Assembly (NCBI GenBank): GCA_032622095.1
Contig: CP136066.1
Coordinates: 102,695,319 to 102,759,318, forward strand
DNA length: 64,000 bases
Direction: 5' to 3'
DNA from: Siphonodentalium dalli
Lineage: Eukaryota > Mollusca > Scaphopoda > Gadilida > Siphonodentaliidae
Shown here: piece by piece, positions 1-11,400 of the stretch
How positions within the stretch are numbered: position 1 is the first letter of the stretch
Layout of the letters: each line of letters opens with the position of its first letter
Translations under genes and position numbers: made by a program
The notes under the pieces: model-generated
What the model saw: the letters and a program-made list of their open reading frames with translations, nothing else
The model's database searches: none
Told to the model about the DNA's origin: nothing

Positions 1-1450
1 AAGAGCATTTATATCATTTGTGTGTGATTAACCAATAGAATTGCGCTGTGTTATGTAAACAGAAGCAAAACTTCTTTAACACGAGCGGGTTCTTGTTTAC
101 GTACATAATCGTACATCTTTTCGACAATATACTATTTACGCGCTGATTATGTTTGGCATATGAGCAAAACTATATATAGTTTAATATTCCTTCTGTTGAT
201 GGCGATTTGAACAAATATGAATATTTCTGCAACGAACGCAGCCCGTGCCTTTAATCAGTTCTTACTCGTTGGACCATGAATACAAATGACACTTGAATAT
301 CTTTCCAGGCGACGAAGGAAGGGATGGTTACACAAACTTGAGATGATTCCAGGCACAGAAACAATGAAAAGGTAGTGTCTTTTTTGTCATATTTCAGACA
401 TGTTGATTGAATAAGCAGGGCATAATTGCCATCACCTCAACAGTGGAGTTGTCATTTTCATGTTACTAGTTTTAATAGGCACTCTTCGGTTCCAAAAGAC
501 TGTGCATACATGTTTATTACTTTCATATCAAATTTCCACCCTGCACAATGCTTATTTGGGTCTGCACATTTAATTTTATTGTATTTTCTCCCTCTTCAGT
601 AAACTCCAATAAAGAGAAATGTACTTAACAGAAGTAACTTAGTATATATGAAATTTCCAGTAGTCAATGGTAATTGACAATTCTTCTCAATAAAGGTTAA
701 AAAAACTTCTTTCTTCCTCTTTTGACAAATATGTAGCAGAGGAAAACGTAAAAAGGTCTTCAGCACTCTTTTAACCGCATAAAATTAAGGCAACTACTGT
801 AACTCTACATGTATGTACAAGCATATGCATTTGGTTCGGTCCTGAATTTCCTATGGTTACATTAATCATTAGGAACTCTCCATGACCCTTCATGAACATT
901 TATTTAGGTGTGCATGTTTATTTAGGAGATGAACACACTCTGTTGAGTTGGATAATCGGGGATTGGATCATGAAAATTGTTTTGAATTAGCTGGCGAGAT
1001 GCACTTTTATCAACATTACATGCTATGGAGTGAGATTTCCTTTTGTCGGTGATCAAATCTCTGGGTACATCAGCTGGGTACGTTCCATGGGTTTACTCAT
1101 AACAGTGCCATAAAATCTTCCTGTTAAACGTATCTATAGTAAATAACGTTCCAGAATTTCCAGTTGACTCGATTATGCAACTTCTGGCAGCGAGGTGGCA
1201 TATTTGTTCTTCAACTGCTAACATACATAACATGGTGTTTAGTCATTGAATAGTCTTTCTCTTGACAACAACTAGATTTGTGATAGTATTTATTAATGAA
1301 CGTTTAAGTTGTGCCATATATAAAGTTTGTGGGGGGATCTAATATTGACTCAGTCTCTAGATCAATACATATATCTTTATTTTCCTCTATCAATAGAGAA
1401 TATATAAATTAAGCATATTTACAATAATTGGAATAAGACGATATATACAA
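1..1450. other. No gene seen
   Basis: This is AT-rich sequence with stops in all frames. I see no splice-bounded exon, RNA gene or clear repeat. It is the far downstream flank of the minus-strand gene. Confidence 0.5.
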
Positions 1451-1499
1451 CTTACAATGTTGGATAACTTTGACATAAGATTCACATTCAAAATTGTCA

Positions 1500-1745
1500 G
1501 GTGTTTACCACCACATATCACATTAGGAGTTGACACTGTTTTTCTTGGCTTCCGATGGACCAGCACATTAGCCAGGTTTATTAAGTCCTTTGATCTGCCA
1601 CAATCGGTGGAGAAGGTAATATCTCCTTCATTCTTGATGACTCGTGTAGCACACCAAGATGCTTCTGAGAGATTTTTGCCAATTATTATAACTCTCCCTT
1701 CCGCACCCACTTTTTATTCTTCGGTTTCAGTAGTTTCGCGCGCAT
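1500..1745 (+). pseudogene. Decayed copy of a receptor-like Cys-rich module
   Basis: One frame reads SATIGGEGNISFILDDSCST followed by PRCF and then a stop, homologous to the copies at 1727-2014 (minus) and 3236-3720. The block ends with a pyrimidine-rich AACTCTCCCTTCC tract shared by the other copies. The original gene family is unknown; the stop and frame shifts indicate a relic. Confidence 0.45.
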
Positions 1746-2014
1746 GAGACAATCAACTTCCTGAAGCTGTCCCTCAAGAGCTGTACCCCCTCTTCCCGAG
1801 CTGTCTTGTCAATTTCCTTCGATGCCTGATTGCTTTGCCTCTCACATTTCCTGCGTATCCTTGTTCCAAGTCCATAAATACAGGCTGTGGAAAGGAGAGT
1901 TCCAATAGTACCTGAGATTAGCAAGATATCGTGGAAGCATCTCGGTGTGTTACATGGGTCATTGAGAATGAAAGAGCTAGTCCCTTCTCTACTGATTGTG
2001 GCGTATCGACAGGA
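1727..2014 (-). pseudogene. Receptor-like module with transmembrane segment and basic tail (partial, most intact copy)
   Basis: The open frame gives 95 residues to a TGA at 1727-1729: REGTSSFILNDPCNTPRCF, then a hydrophobic segment ILLISGTIGTLLSTACIYGL, then a stop-transfer-like TRIRRKCERQ and a ~40-residue charged tail. The pattern is that of the end of a single-pass type I membrane protein. No upstream exons were identified on this strand, so it may be an isolated duplicated fragment or a 3' exon. Related, more damaged copies flank it. Function unknown. Confidence 0.45.
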
Positions 2015-2087
2015 CTATAAACATGGCCGGCTTGGTAACATGCACTATGTCATCAATTTAGCTGTCCAGATATCAATTTACCATTAA

Positions 2088-2322
2088 CAGATTACTAAAT
2101 ACTAATTGACGAGTAGTTCCTTCAGGAAATGTTTAAATAATAAGTTCAACAAACGGCTATACGGCCATATGTCGCTTGTTGAACTTATTATCTAAACATT
2201 TCCCTTCAAGGAACAGAAATCAGTCTGCGCTTATATTTTCTATTCATCTGTTTGTCATCTGCTTATTTTTACTGAATACCATGATTTTAATTAGATCATG
2301 GCATTGAATACTTTTTTTTAAC
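2088..2322. repeat. MITE family A, copy 1
   Basis: It contains the family core, a palindrome built on AATAATAAGTTCAACAAACG and its inverse, followed by a block with TCATCTGTTTGTCATCTG. Other copies are at 4551-4790, 5722-5971 and 6854-7124. The outer TIRs are degenerate here. Confidence 0.65.
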
Positions 2323-2949
2323 CCTTTCATGATACCATAGGGAGCCTCACAAAAATAAGAGAATGCACTGGCCTAACAATATTTGCCAAGGCAAATATTG
2401 TTAGGCCAATCATTCTCTTATTTATGTGAGTCTCCCAATGGAAGACTCTCATATGTGACCCGTCATATAAAAACTAGTCGTAAGTCGAAAAATATTTTAT
2501 TTGAGTTATGTGTTGCATGCTATAGAGTGTGATAAGAGCTTTAAATAGGTTGCATACTTAAGGATTTGTTGCGGTCCAAAGTTATAGGATTTTGAATGTC
2601 AATATCAGCATGAACCGATTGATTCCAGAGATAATCATAGACAATCGCATTTCAAGACAAAAAAATTAACTAAATTCTGAATAAATATACACCACTAATG
2701 TCCAAATTACAAAAGCACATTAATAGACACAAACTTCACTTTATGCTACTTTATGTCGAACTATATACAAATGAGTCAAAAACAAAAATCAGAATTTTTT
2801 CGAATTTTTTTTATATTTGATATATTTACTCAGTATTAGAAATCACAACTTAAGACTGGTTTTGATATGGCAGGTCACATATATAAGAGAATGCATTGGC
2901 ACAGTGTTTTCACAAACATTTCAGGAAGCTCCAGGCATGGAAGGGTTAA
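2318..2949. repeat. MITE family B, copy 1, with a nested element
   Basis: The ends are TTAACCCTTTCATG and CATGGAAGGGTTAA. The internal arms carry AAGAGAATGCACTGGC and TATTGTTAGGCCAAT. A separate element (2453-2880) interrupts it. Confidence 0.72.
2453..2880. repeat. Element with TGTGACC ends nested in MITE B
   Basis: It begins TATGTGACCCGTCATA and ends GGCAGGTCACATA, so its ends are inverted. It splits the family B copy, whose sequence resumes with TATATAAGAGAATGCATTGG. It is AT-rich with no coding frame. Confidence 0.55.
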
Positions 2950-3235
2950 CTGGTAAAATCCATTTAATCAAGAAAGGGTAAATTTGTTACTGATACCCGA
3001 CATAGTGAAACAGTATGATATGCATTGATGTTTTATCATAATCCTATTATTTTTGTACATTTTCTCGCTCATTTCCACTTAAGTAGACTTTTACTCGATT
3101 GACATATTGTTATATCAGCGACTTTCATTGAATTATAATTGTTGAAATGGAATTGTCCGATCGGATATATAAATATCGAATTGCAACAAAGCTGGGTCGT
3201 TTTTAAGTGTTACCCGGATTATAGTGTGACGACTA

Positions 3236-3565
3236 TTGTTATCACTATATGATCATTCGTATATGATCCTACCTGGGTCAAGTGGAGATGGAGAATGGAA
3301 TATCTTTTTCATTCTCGGCGACTTGCATAGCACATTGAAATCCTTCAGGGAGATCTTGTCAGTATCAGGTAAGACCTCAGAATATGTCACTACTATTGTA
3401 ACTCTCCCTTCCACAGCCTGTGTCTATGGACTTGGATCAAGGATACGCAGGATATGTGAGAGGCAAAGTTATTATATCAGGCATCGAAGGAATTTGACGA
3501 GACAGCTCGGGAAGAGGGGGTACAGCTCTAAGTTCATTGAGGGACAGCTTCAGGAAGTCAATTGA
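3236..3565 (+). pseudogene. Second copy of the receptor-like module, frameshifted in the tail
   Basis: The 109-codon frame contains a diverged form of the Cys-rich block, then VTLPSTACVYGLGSRIRRIC and ERQS. After that the reading frame shifts relative to the minus-strand copy, giving unrelated residues although the DNA remains similar. A GTAAGA...CACAG pair (about 3370-3418) resembles a ~47-bp intron between the Cys block and the tail. Probably a degenerate duplicate. Confidence 0.4.
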
Positions 3566-3765
3566 CTCACTCGCGTGGATCTACTGAAACCGATGAATAA
3601 AATGGGGACTGCAGACAGAGAGTTCCACTAGTAGTGACATATTCTGAGGTCTTACCTGAAATCGACAACAACTCCCTGAAGCACCTCGGTGTGCTACATT
3701 AGTTGTCGAGAATGAAAGAGATATTACCTTCCGATACGCTGGTCCATTGGAAATCAAGTCGTGTC
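3566..3765 (-). pseudogene. Third, inverted copy of the receptor-like module
   Basis: On the minus strand this segment reads FQWTSVSEGNISFILDN, stop, CSTPRCFRELLSISGKTSEY, so it is disabled by at least one stop. Together with the copy at 3236-3565 it forms an inverted arrangement. It shares CAGGTAAGACCTCAGAATA with the plus-strand copy, showing recent common ancestry. Confidence 0.4.
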
Positions 3766-3799
3766 AACACCTAATGAGTTATTAGTTTATGTTTGAAAT

Positions 3800-5420
3800 G
3801 ATTCAAATTAGAAATGGAAGTTCGTTTGTGAATCAGATTGTATATTTAAGCTCGGTAGATCCAGATGGTACATTGTGTAAGATGTGAGTAAATTCTTCAA
3901 AGAAAAAACAATAATTTTTTTCTCTCTCGTATACTGTAAATGTCAGGGTTTACAGTTAATGTTACCCTAACACTTTTTGTGAATATCAGGATTGGAATCA
4001 GATTATGATTGTTTTTTTCTATAGTTCATATCCAATACAAAACCAAGATAGGAAAGCTATATTTGATAATGAACTATATGCCCAAAACAATGTTGGATCA
4101 TTATTTGTTGATTTTTCACATCATACATCAATGAATATTGTAGTATTAGAAGGTTTGGCAAATCCCATTTATAGCTATAATAGTCAAATATTACTCATTG
4201 GGGAATCTGATCATAGAGAGATAACCAAATTCACAAAACAATCATTTCAAAATACAATAGTTAAGAGTTCACTACTGTTATTATATTGTTAATTGTGCTG
4301 TTTTCGAATATTTGAATACAATTCTTGTGCTGTCCAATAAATTTGTGTAATGGAAAGTTATATACTTCCCGTTCAGTGGAACTAGAGAATTCTATCCAGA
4401 TATCCATTTACCATTACCGGATTAACCCTTGGAAAAGAAATCAGTCTGCACTTGTATTATCTATTCATCTGTTTGTCATCTGTTTATTTTTCCAGAAAAC
4501 TGCGATTTTAATTAGACCACTCCAATCATTACTTTTACCGGACTAACCCTTTCTTTTCTAAATGCTCATTGACGAGTAGTTCCCTCAGGAAATGTTCAAA
4601 TAATAAGTTAAACAAACGACTATACGGCCATATGTCACTTGTTGAACTTATTATCTAAACATTTCCCTCCAAGGAACAGAAATCAGTCTGCACTTGTATT
4701 ATTTATTCATCTGTTTGTCATCTGCTTAATTTTACTGAAAAACGCAATTTTTTTTATAGACCACGCCAATGAATACTTCTTTAATGGTGCTCTTTTCAAA
4801 TATTTGAATATGATTCTCTAGCTTTCCAATAAATTTTGTGCATTGTGGTGGAATGGAAAGTGCTTCCTTTCAGTGCAACTAGACAACACCTGTAAAATTT
4901 CATTACAAAAGTTTGCAGTGATGCACATTGACAGAATATTTTTTTTACTGCAGCCACATTTAATGCAAATAGCTTGTATAGCTATTATGGCTATAAATGG
5001 AATTTTTCAGACCTGTTTAGTTTAACATGTCACTTGTTACACACCCATGAACCAGGCTATTATATTATTTTTTTTTGGCATTTTCAATGCCCCTGAAAGT
5101 TAATATTGGTGAGACCAGCTCACATTCAACCATCATGTCCATATACAAGTGATGTGATATTATATATATATATATATCATGTCTGGTATGGCTGTATATG
5201 TACAAGTTTGACATGAAATTACAATTGAAGATAACATGTTTAGTACCCCTTATATGGGTTCAACTTGCAGATTCCTTGAAGATTATCTATATACATTTTT
5301 CTATCCGTTTGAAACAAATCACAAATACTGAGTATCATTACTGTGGGCTAACTCTTCGATAAAGAATGTTATCTAAGAAGACCTGTTGGCATATCTCATT
5401 TTCATGTTTGCAAGTGAATG
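3800..5420. other. Gene-free 3' flank of the giant gene
   Basis: It holds two MITE-A fragments (about 4385-4550 and 4551-4790), an AT microsatellite near 5160-5178 and otherwise AT-rich unique-looking sequence. The 95-codon frame at 4005-4292 has no family features and is probably chance. The 3' UTR of the minus-strand gene should start at 5424. Confidence 0.5.
4551..4790. repeat. MITE family A, copy 2
   Basis: It is nearly identical in order to copy 1: CTCATTGACGAGTAGTTCC, the AAGTT/AACTT palindrome, then the TCATCTGTTTGTCATCTGC block. A further partial copy, lacking the palindrome, lies immediately upstream at about 4385-4550. Confidence 0.65.
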
Positions 5421-5424
5421 TTTC

Positions 5425-5480
5425 TTAGTAATCACTTCTCTTCTTTTTCTTTTCTCTTTTTGTGAATACTCTATTTAAGC
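5425..5480 (-). CDS. Exon 15: terminal coding exon and stop
   Basis: It encodes the last residues (GLNRVFTKREKKKKRSDY, with the Gly codon split) and a TAA stop at 5427-5425. The acceptor has an excellent pyrimidine tract, TTTTCTCTTTTACAG|GC, in phase 1 as required by exon 14. The protein ends in a polybasic tail. A minus-strand AATAAA lies only further down, near 4702-4707 inside a MITE, so the polyadenylation site is not established. Confidence 0.7.
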
Positions 5481-8400
5481 CTGTAAAAGAGAAAATTTGA
5501 AAATGTTGTCACAGATTTCTTTAGCACCAGGGTAGCAGGGTCTCTGCATTGAATCTACATTTTCCAAACGAAAATATTTTATGCCGTATTCTCTTAGAAG
5601 TTGCCACATTTTATCAGAACAAACAAATGGGTTTATTGAACATTCTTATGCATTGACAATACTTATTTCATTAACTGTTAGACTTGTTCCCTGCAACAGA
5701 TTCAATAAACCAGTCACTGGATAACCCTTTCAATACTAGATACTCATTGATGAGTAGTTCCCTTTGGAAATATTCAGAACATAGGTCCTTTGTTGAACTT
5801 ATTATCTGAACATCTCCCAACAATGAAAATGAATCATTCTGCTCTTGTATTATCTTTTCACAGGTCTGTCTGCTTTTATTACGAAAAAACAACCCTCCAA
5901 ATGAACAATAGACCGTTCCAATATATACTTTTATAACTGATTGGGAGAAGCCATTTAGTATAGAAAGGGTCAATATAATTGAAAAAGGGATCATAAATCG
6001 TCACAAGAAAGGGGATTAGCTGTGAAAGCACCACATACCTGCTCTTAATGAATGCAGCATAGATTGAAACATGTTCTTGGATTTTCGTCTGCTTCTGTTT
6101 GTTGGCCGCTCATCAGCGTTTCTGTCTGGGAATGCTGTGAAAGAAATTATGACAGATGTAATTAGTTAAATTCTTCACAGTAAGTGATGTCATAAAATCA
6201 TGTGCCGAGTCATTAACATGCAATGGCAGATTATAAAGGAGATATTAAATTCATATGACTGATCTATAATTAAATTTACTACTAAAATATCAGTTTTGTA
6301 GCAGTGAAGGAGCACAGATTTCTACACTGAATGCCGTAAACTTTGAGAACTAAGTAGGAGTTGCTTAGCGAATACTCACATTGGTGACTTGGATCTTGAC
6401 AACGAGAAGTCGAGTAACGTGGATCTTGACAATGGGAAGTTGTGATTATCTGATCATCGAAGATGGCACTGAGAGCATTTCGGATAACTCGGTTGCCGAT
6501 GTCACCGATTAAGTTAATGTTCGTATGGGTTGTCACCATGTTATTCGGTCGATCACACACATGAGTGTTGTTTCGTTTTCGGATATCTGTCATGTGGTGG
6601 CTTCCATCTGTGTAATGGATATCATCTCCGAGTTCACGTCGATTATGTGTCTTGTGAGGTTTGTTATGTCCCGGAACGCAATGTCTGCACATGCACACGG
6701 GCGGAACTCTATGGTCAGCTTTTTTCTTAGTCAAATCATGAGCTCTTTCCCTAGATGACTGTCTGTTATTTTTGAATGAATGTCTGAAAATTGAAAGCAC
6801 CATTATTGCCAGGTCTTTAATAAAGATATGAATCAGTCAGACTATTTTAATAGTAACCCTTTCTATACTAAATACTCATTGATGAGTTGTTTCCTTAGGA
6901 AATGTTCAGATAATAAGTTCTGCAAACGACCATAGGTCATTTTTTGAACTTATTATCTGAACATTTCCCTCTAATGAATATGAATCATTCTGCTCTTGTA
7001 TTATCCGCTTTTGTGTTTGTTGTCTGCTTTTATTCCCTGAACACCCCTCTAAATGAGTAATAGACCATTCCAATGTATACTTTTATAACTGAATGGGAGA
7101 ATCCTCTCAGTATAGAAAGGGGTAATAAATATAGTCTGGGATCCCAAAATAAAAACAACACTGGACCCTATATTTTGGGCATAGTATATATATTGCTGCC
7201 TGAGGGTAGAATTGTGAGAATTATTATATTCATAAGAGTACTCAGTCATATTTTATTTTCATTGGAAAAAAAATTATCACGTGTCAGATAGTAGTTTTGA
7301 CCATTGGCTTGCAAGGGAAATATCACCTGGGGTATTGTTTTTGAACTATTTTCCCGGGCTATAGTCTTCGAATTATTAATTCAAACTATTTATCTGTCTG
7401 GACTGAATGATTGGTGCGATGAGAAAATTGTGTCATATATAATAAAACACCTACTGCCTGCCTTGGGGTAGAATAGTGAGAGTTGTTTATATATGAAGAG
7501 TTCGCAGGGTACATGTTTTTTTTATTAGACTAAGCATGATCAGGTGTCGGAGAGTAATTTTTACAAATGCACAGCAGCGAACTATCGCTCCTGGAGCTAT
7601 TACCTGCCTGCTGACATTACTATTGGTGTGAGAAATTTTCCTGCTGACGTCTTGACTGCCAGGCGCGAGGCAAGAATTTTGGCAAGTAAACTGTGGCCCG
7701 GGTCTTCTATTTATCTGCCTGCTTATGTCCCGGTTGGTGCAAGCGAGGCAAGAATTTTGGCAAGTGAACTATCGCCCGGTCTATAGTTTTATGTTTATCT
7801 GCCTGCTAATGTCACTGTTGGTGCACAGCAAGAATTTTGTTATATATAATAAAACACATATTGCCTGCCTTGGGGTGGAATAGTGAGAGATATATTCCCT
7901 CCAAAGGACACCACCTCGGGAAAGAAGTTCTCGCCATGCTACCACAAGGCAGGCAATAGGTGTAGACTATTTTCCTCAATAGTGACTCCTGAACAGCAAG
8001 CATGACTATACAATAGTCCTGCTTGCTGTTCAAATTACACCACAGGAGAATAGTTCTCGCTATAAGGAAATGTCTTTTAAAACAACAAGCAAGAATATTG
8101 TCCGAGACCTGCTCTTTAACTCAGAATGTGTAGAGGATAGTCCAGTAACTTTCGATAAATCATTTCCTACCCCAGCGATTTGGCACAATTTTTTTTTTAA
8201 ATCTGAAAAAAAAATAAAAAATTCATGCACCCACCTGTTCATGAATTTCACATTGCTTTCATCTAATGGATAATCTCTTCCTGAAGACCTTGAATTGTCA
8301 CGCATTTTCTTACGTTCTTTTTTGCGTGCTTTATGTTTTTGATAATCAGCTATACGTCTTTCTGTTCTATCATTCTTCACTGCTATCACTATGTCTTTGA

Positions 8401-11400
8401 AAATTGGATACTTCTTGACACTGTGATATCCAGGGAGCGTTATTTTTCTCTTAACCTCCTCCAATAAACTTGGTGATATGTCTGAAGATTGTGACTGACT
8501 GCTACTTACAGAATCATCCGGTAGTTCAGCTGTGAAGGACAATGTATACTTGTTCTATTGGATAATATCTACTGTGCATGAATGGAAGTAATTATTTACT
8601 ATCGATTTTGTAGTAATGTAATTTGAGGTGGAGAAAGAGAAAATAAGTTTGAATGGTGAGTAGGATTTATAGATATATTCTCGCAAACACCCAAAAAATA
8701 ACAACCAAAAGTTGCTTTCCTTTTATCAGTGGTATAATAAGATCTATTTCTATGCCAAATTTGTTCCCGAAACAGTCCAACAAATGAACATCCTAATTTT
8801 GTGCTAATTTTGGCCTAATTTTGTGCTTTGTGTCTATGTCACAGGATTTGTTTTCAAACAGCTATTTGTCGGTGTCGAGGCCATGAAATCACCCTGAACT
8901 TGTACTCTATAATCCCTTCAGTTAACTTTAATATCACCGGTGACGCATAGATGTTGAAATCTTTATCAGTGAATTTGTTGTTATAAGTTCATAAAATAAT
9001 TTTCTGGTGACCGGGTGTTGTTGCCCATTGTATCGACAGTATAATAAACACTCTGCCTTGAATTACAGTAAAATGACAACACATACAAATAGTTACTTCT
9101 GTTCATCCACATCGAATGGTACGGATACATAAAGTGAATTGATATTGTGATATTTTCAACATAATTTTGATGAAATTTAGTCTCAATTTTAGTCACAACA
9201 GTCTGTTTTTGAACATATTATGTGTGACGATATATAAAAATGAATCTATGGCTTAGAATATTTCTCTGATTGTTGTCTGCTGAGAGTGCTTTTAGAATCT
9301 GAACAGCAATAAAAATAATAAATGGATTATAGCTATATATAGTAATGCTCTAAATAATCGACTCCTTTTAATAACAACAGCAGAATTATGGGTATTTCTT
9401 CAGGATTTAGTCGGAAATATGGCTTGTTGCCATTCATCGGAAAGCACTCACTGAGCCATATTTCTGACGAAATCCTGAAAAATTACCCATAATTCTGCTG
9501 TGGTTAAGGAGTCGATTATTTAGGGCATTACTGTAGTCCACCAAAGTAGACTGTTCAGAGTAAGTGATATTTTTAATATTTGGACATTTATGACTTTAAG
9601 GAATAAGAGAGTCGTAAATGTTCAAATATCAAAATATCTTTAAATACAAATAGTCTACTTTAGTGGACTAATACCAATTATATACACTCAAGAGTTAAAC
9701 AAATAAAGCTTGAAATTTGAATAATTTATTATTTCAGCCATCTCCAATTCACCACATTGTTCGACTACTGCAAGCATGAGACTCTCACATTTGCTTAAGT
9801 TATAAAAAGGTGAAATCAGTTATCATGAAAGAGGATTAACACTTTCATGACAGGAGCTGTGCTGGTGCAGCATTACAGATCATGTGCCAGTGCATTCTCT
9901 TATATATGCACGTATCCCACAGAGAGCTTCGCATATATAAGAGAATGCACTGGAAAATGTCAGGCAGCTCCAATCATGGAATGGTTAAAAGTAAGTTGAT
10001 CAGAATATGTACACACCTGCCAAATCATCAGCTGCTATCCTCTGTTGTCGCCCAGTGGATGGTTGTTTGACGGACAGTTCAGTTGTCTTTGACCTTGACA
10101 TTCGATTTGAGTATGCATTATTGTCCTCGGTAACATCATTATAACTCAAGTCAGCAGAAATCTCATTGGCTCTTCCTCGGGGTCGGCATTGCTTTCCTTG
10201 ACTTTCATCATGTGACTGCATCTCGTGTACATCACGCTCATAGTTTCCATGTGACGTGCGGCGCTCATGGTGAATTGAAGCTTTGTGCTTGGAGCCTTTC
10301 GCCTTGTTATATTCCTCATTTTTTATCTTCAACTCTAACTTCCATAAGATGGGCGGGATATGAGGTGGCCTATGTTTATTTGAAAAATTGTTGCCGTATT
10401 TAGAATTTCCGTGGTCTTCTCGGTCCACAGATATTCCCGAGTCGCCAGTTTGATCAGCATGTTCCTTTTCCTGTGCCAGTTTCCTGGATGAGGCACGAGG
10501 CTGCTCATTTTTCTTGTATGCATGACTACCCTGATCCTCCGAGGAAGTTTGCATGGTATTGCTCTGCAGAGTCTCACATTGCTTGTATGTGTCACTACTC
10601 TCATTCATTCTTGATGACTGCAGGGTATCCTTATGCATGTGTCTTATATTCCCATTTTCCTCAGCATATCTGGAATCTAACTTCCATAGATCGTGTAATG
10701 CGATTTTAGGCTGAGCATATTTAGCAGATTGATTAGAAATATCAGGTTCAAATGGCAATGTTCTGTCGGTTTCTTGGTCGACAAAAATTCCAGAGTCTAT
10801 TGTCTGGTCAAGTTGCTCTGTATGTTTCATTGGCCTCTTTGCTTGCCAGTCTGATGCTTGCTTGTCTTTCTTGTTTGTGCATTTACTCGGATTCTTAGAA
10901 AGTTTTACCTGTATTCCTGGGTTCCATCCGACGTTAGACATCTCAACTGGTAGCGATGCTGACATCTGTTTTGCATCTGTGACCACAGACCCTACATCAG
11001 CTGAATACGCTAGCATCTTCTTACTGACAGACAAGTTCATTTGTCTGCTCGGACGCTGAGAAAGTTTTCCCTGTGTGCTTGGGCTCCCTCCTGTCTTAAC
11101 CATCCCAACTGGTACGGATGCTGACATGTGTTTTGCATCTGTGACCACAGATCCACCATCTGATGAATGTGTCAACGTCTTCTTATCATTGGGTATCTTC
11201 GTCTGCTGTTTATGATCATAGTTCATTGTTGATGTAAATTGATACCCTTGTCTCTCCAATGTGTCACGTTGGATCTGAAACTCCACTCGACGAAGTTCTT
11301 GCTCTCTTGTTGTATGCATATAATTAGTAACCTCTGGGTACTGGCCGGGTGTCGCCATGTCTCTTCCGTACACGAAATTAAGGTCGCCGATGCAACGGCT

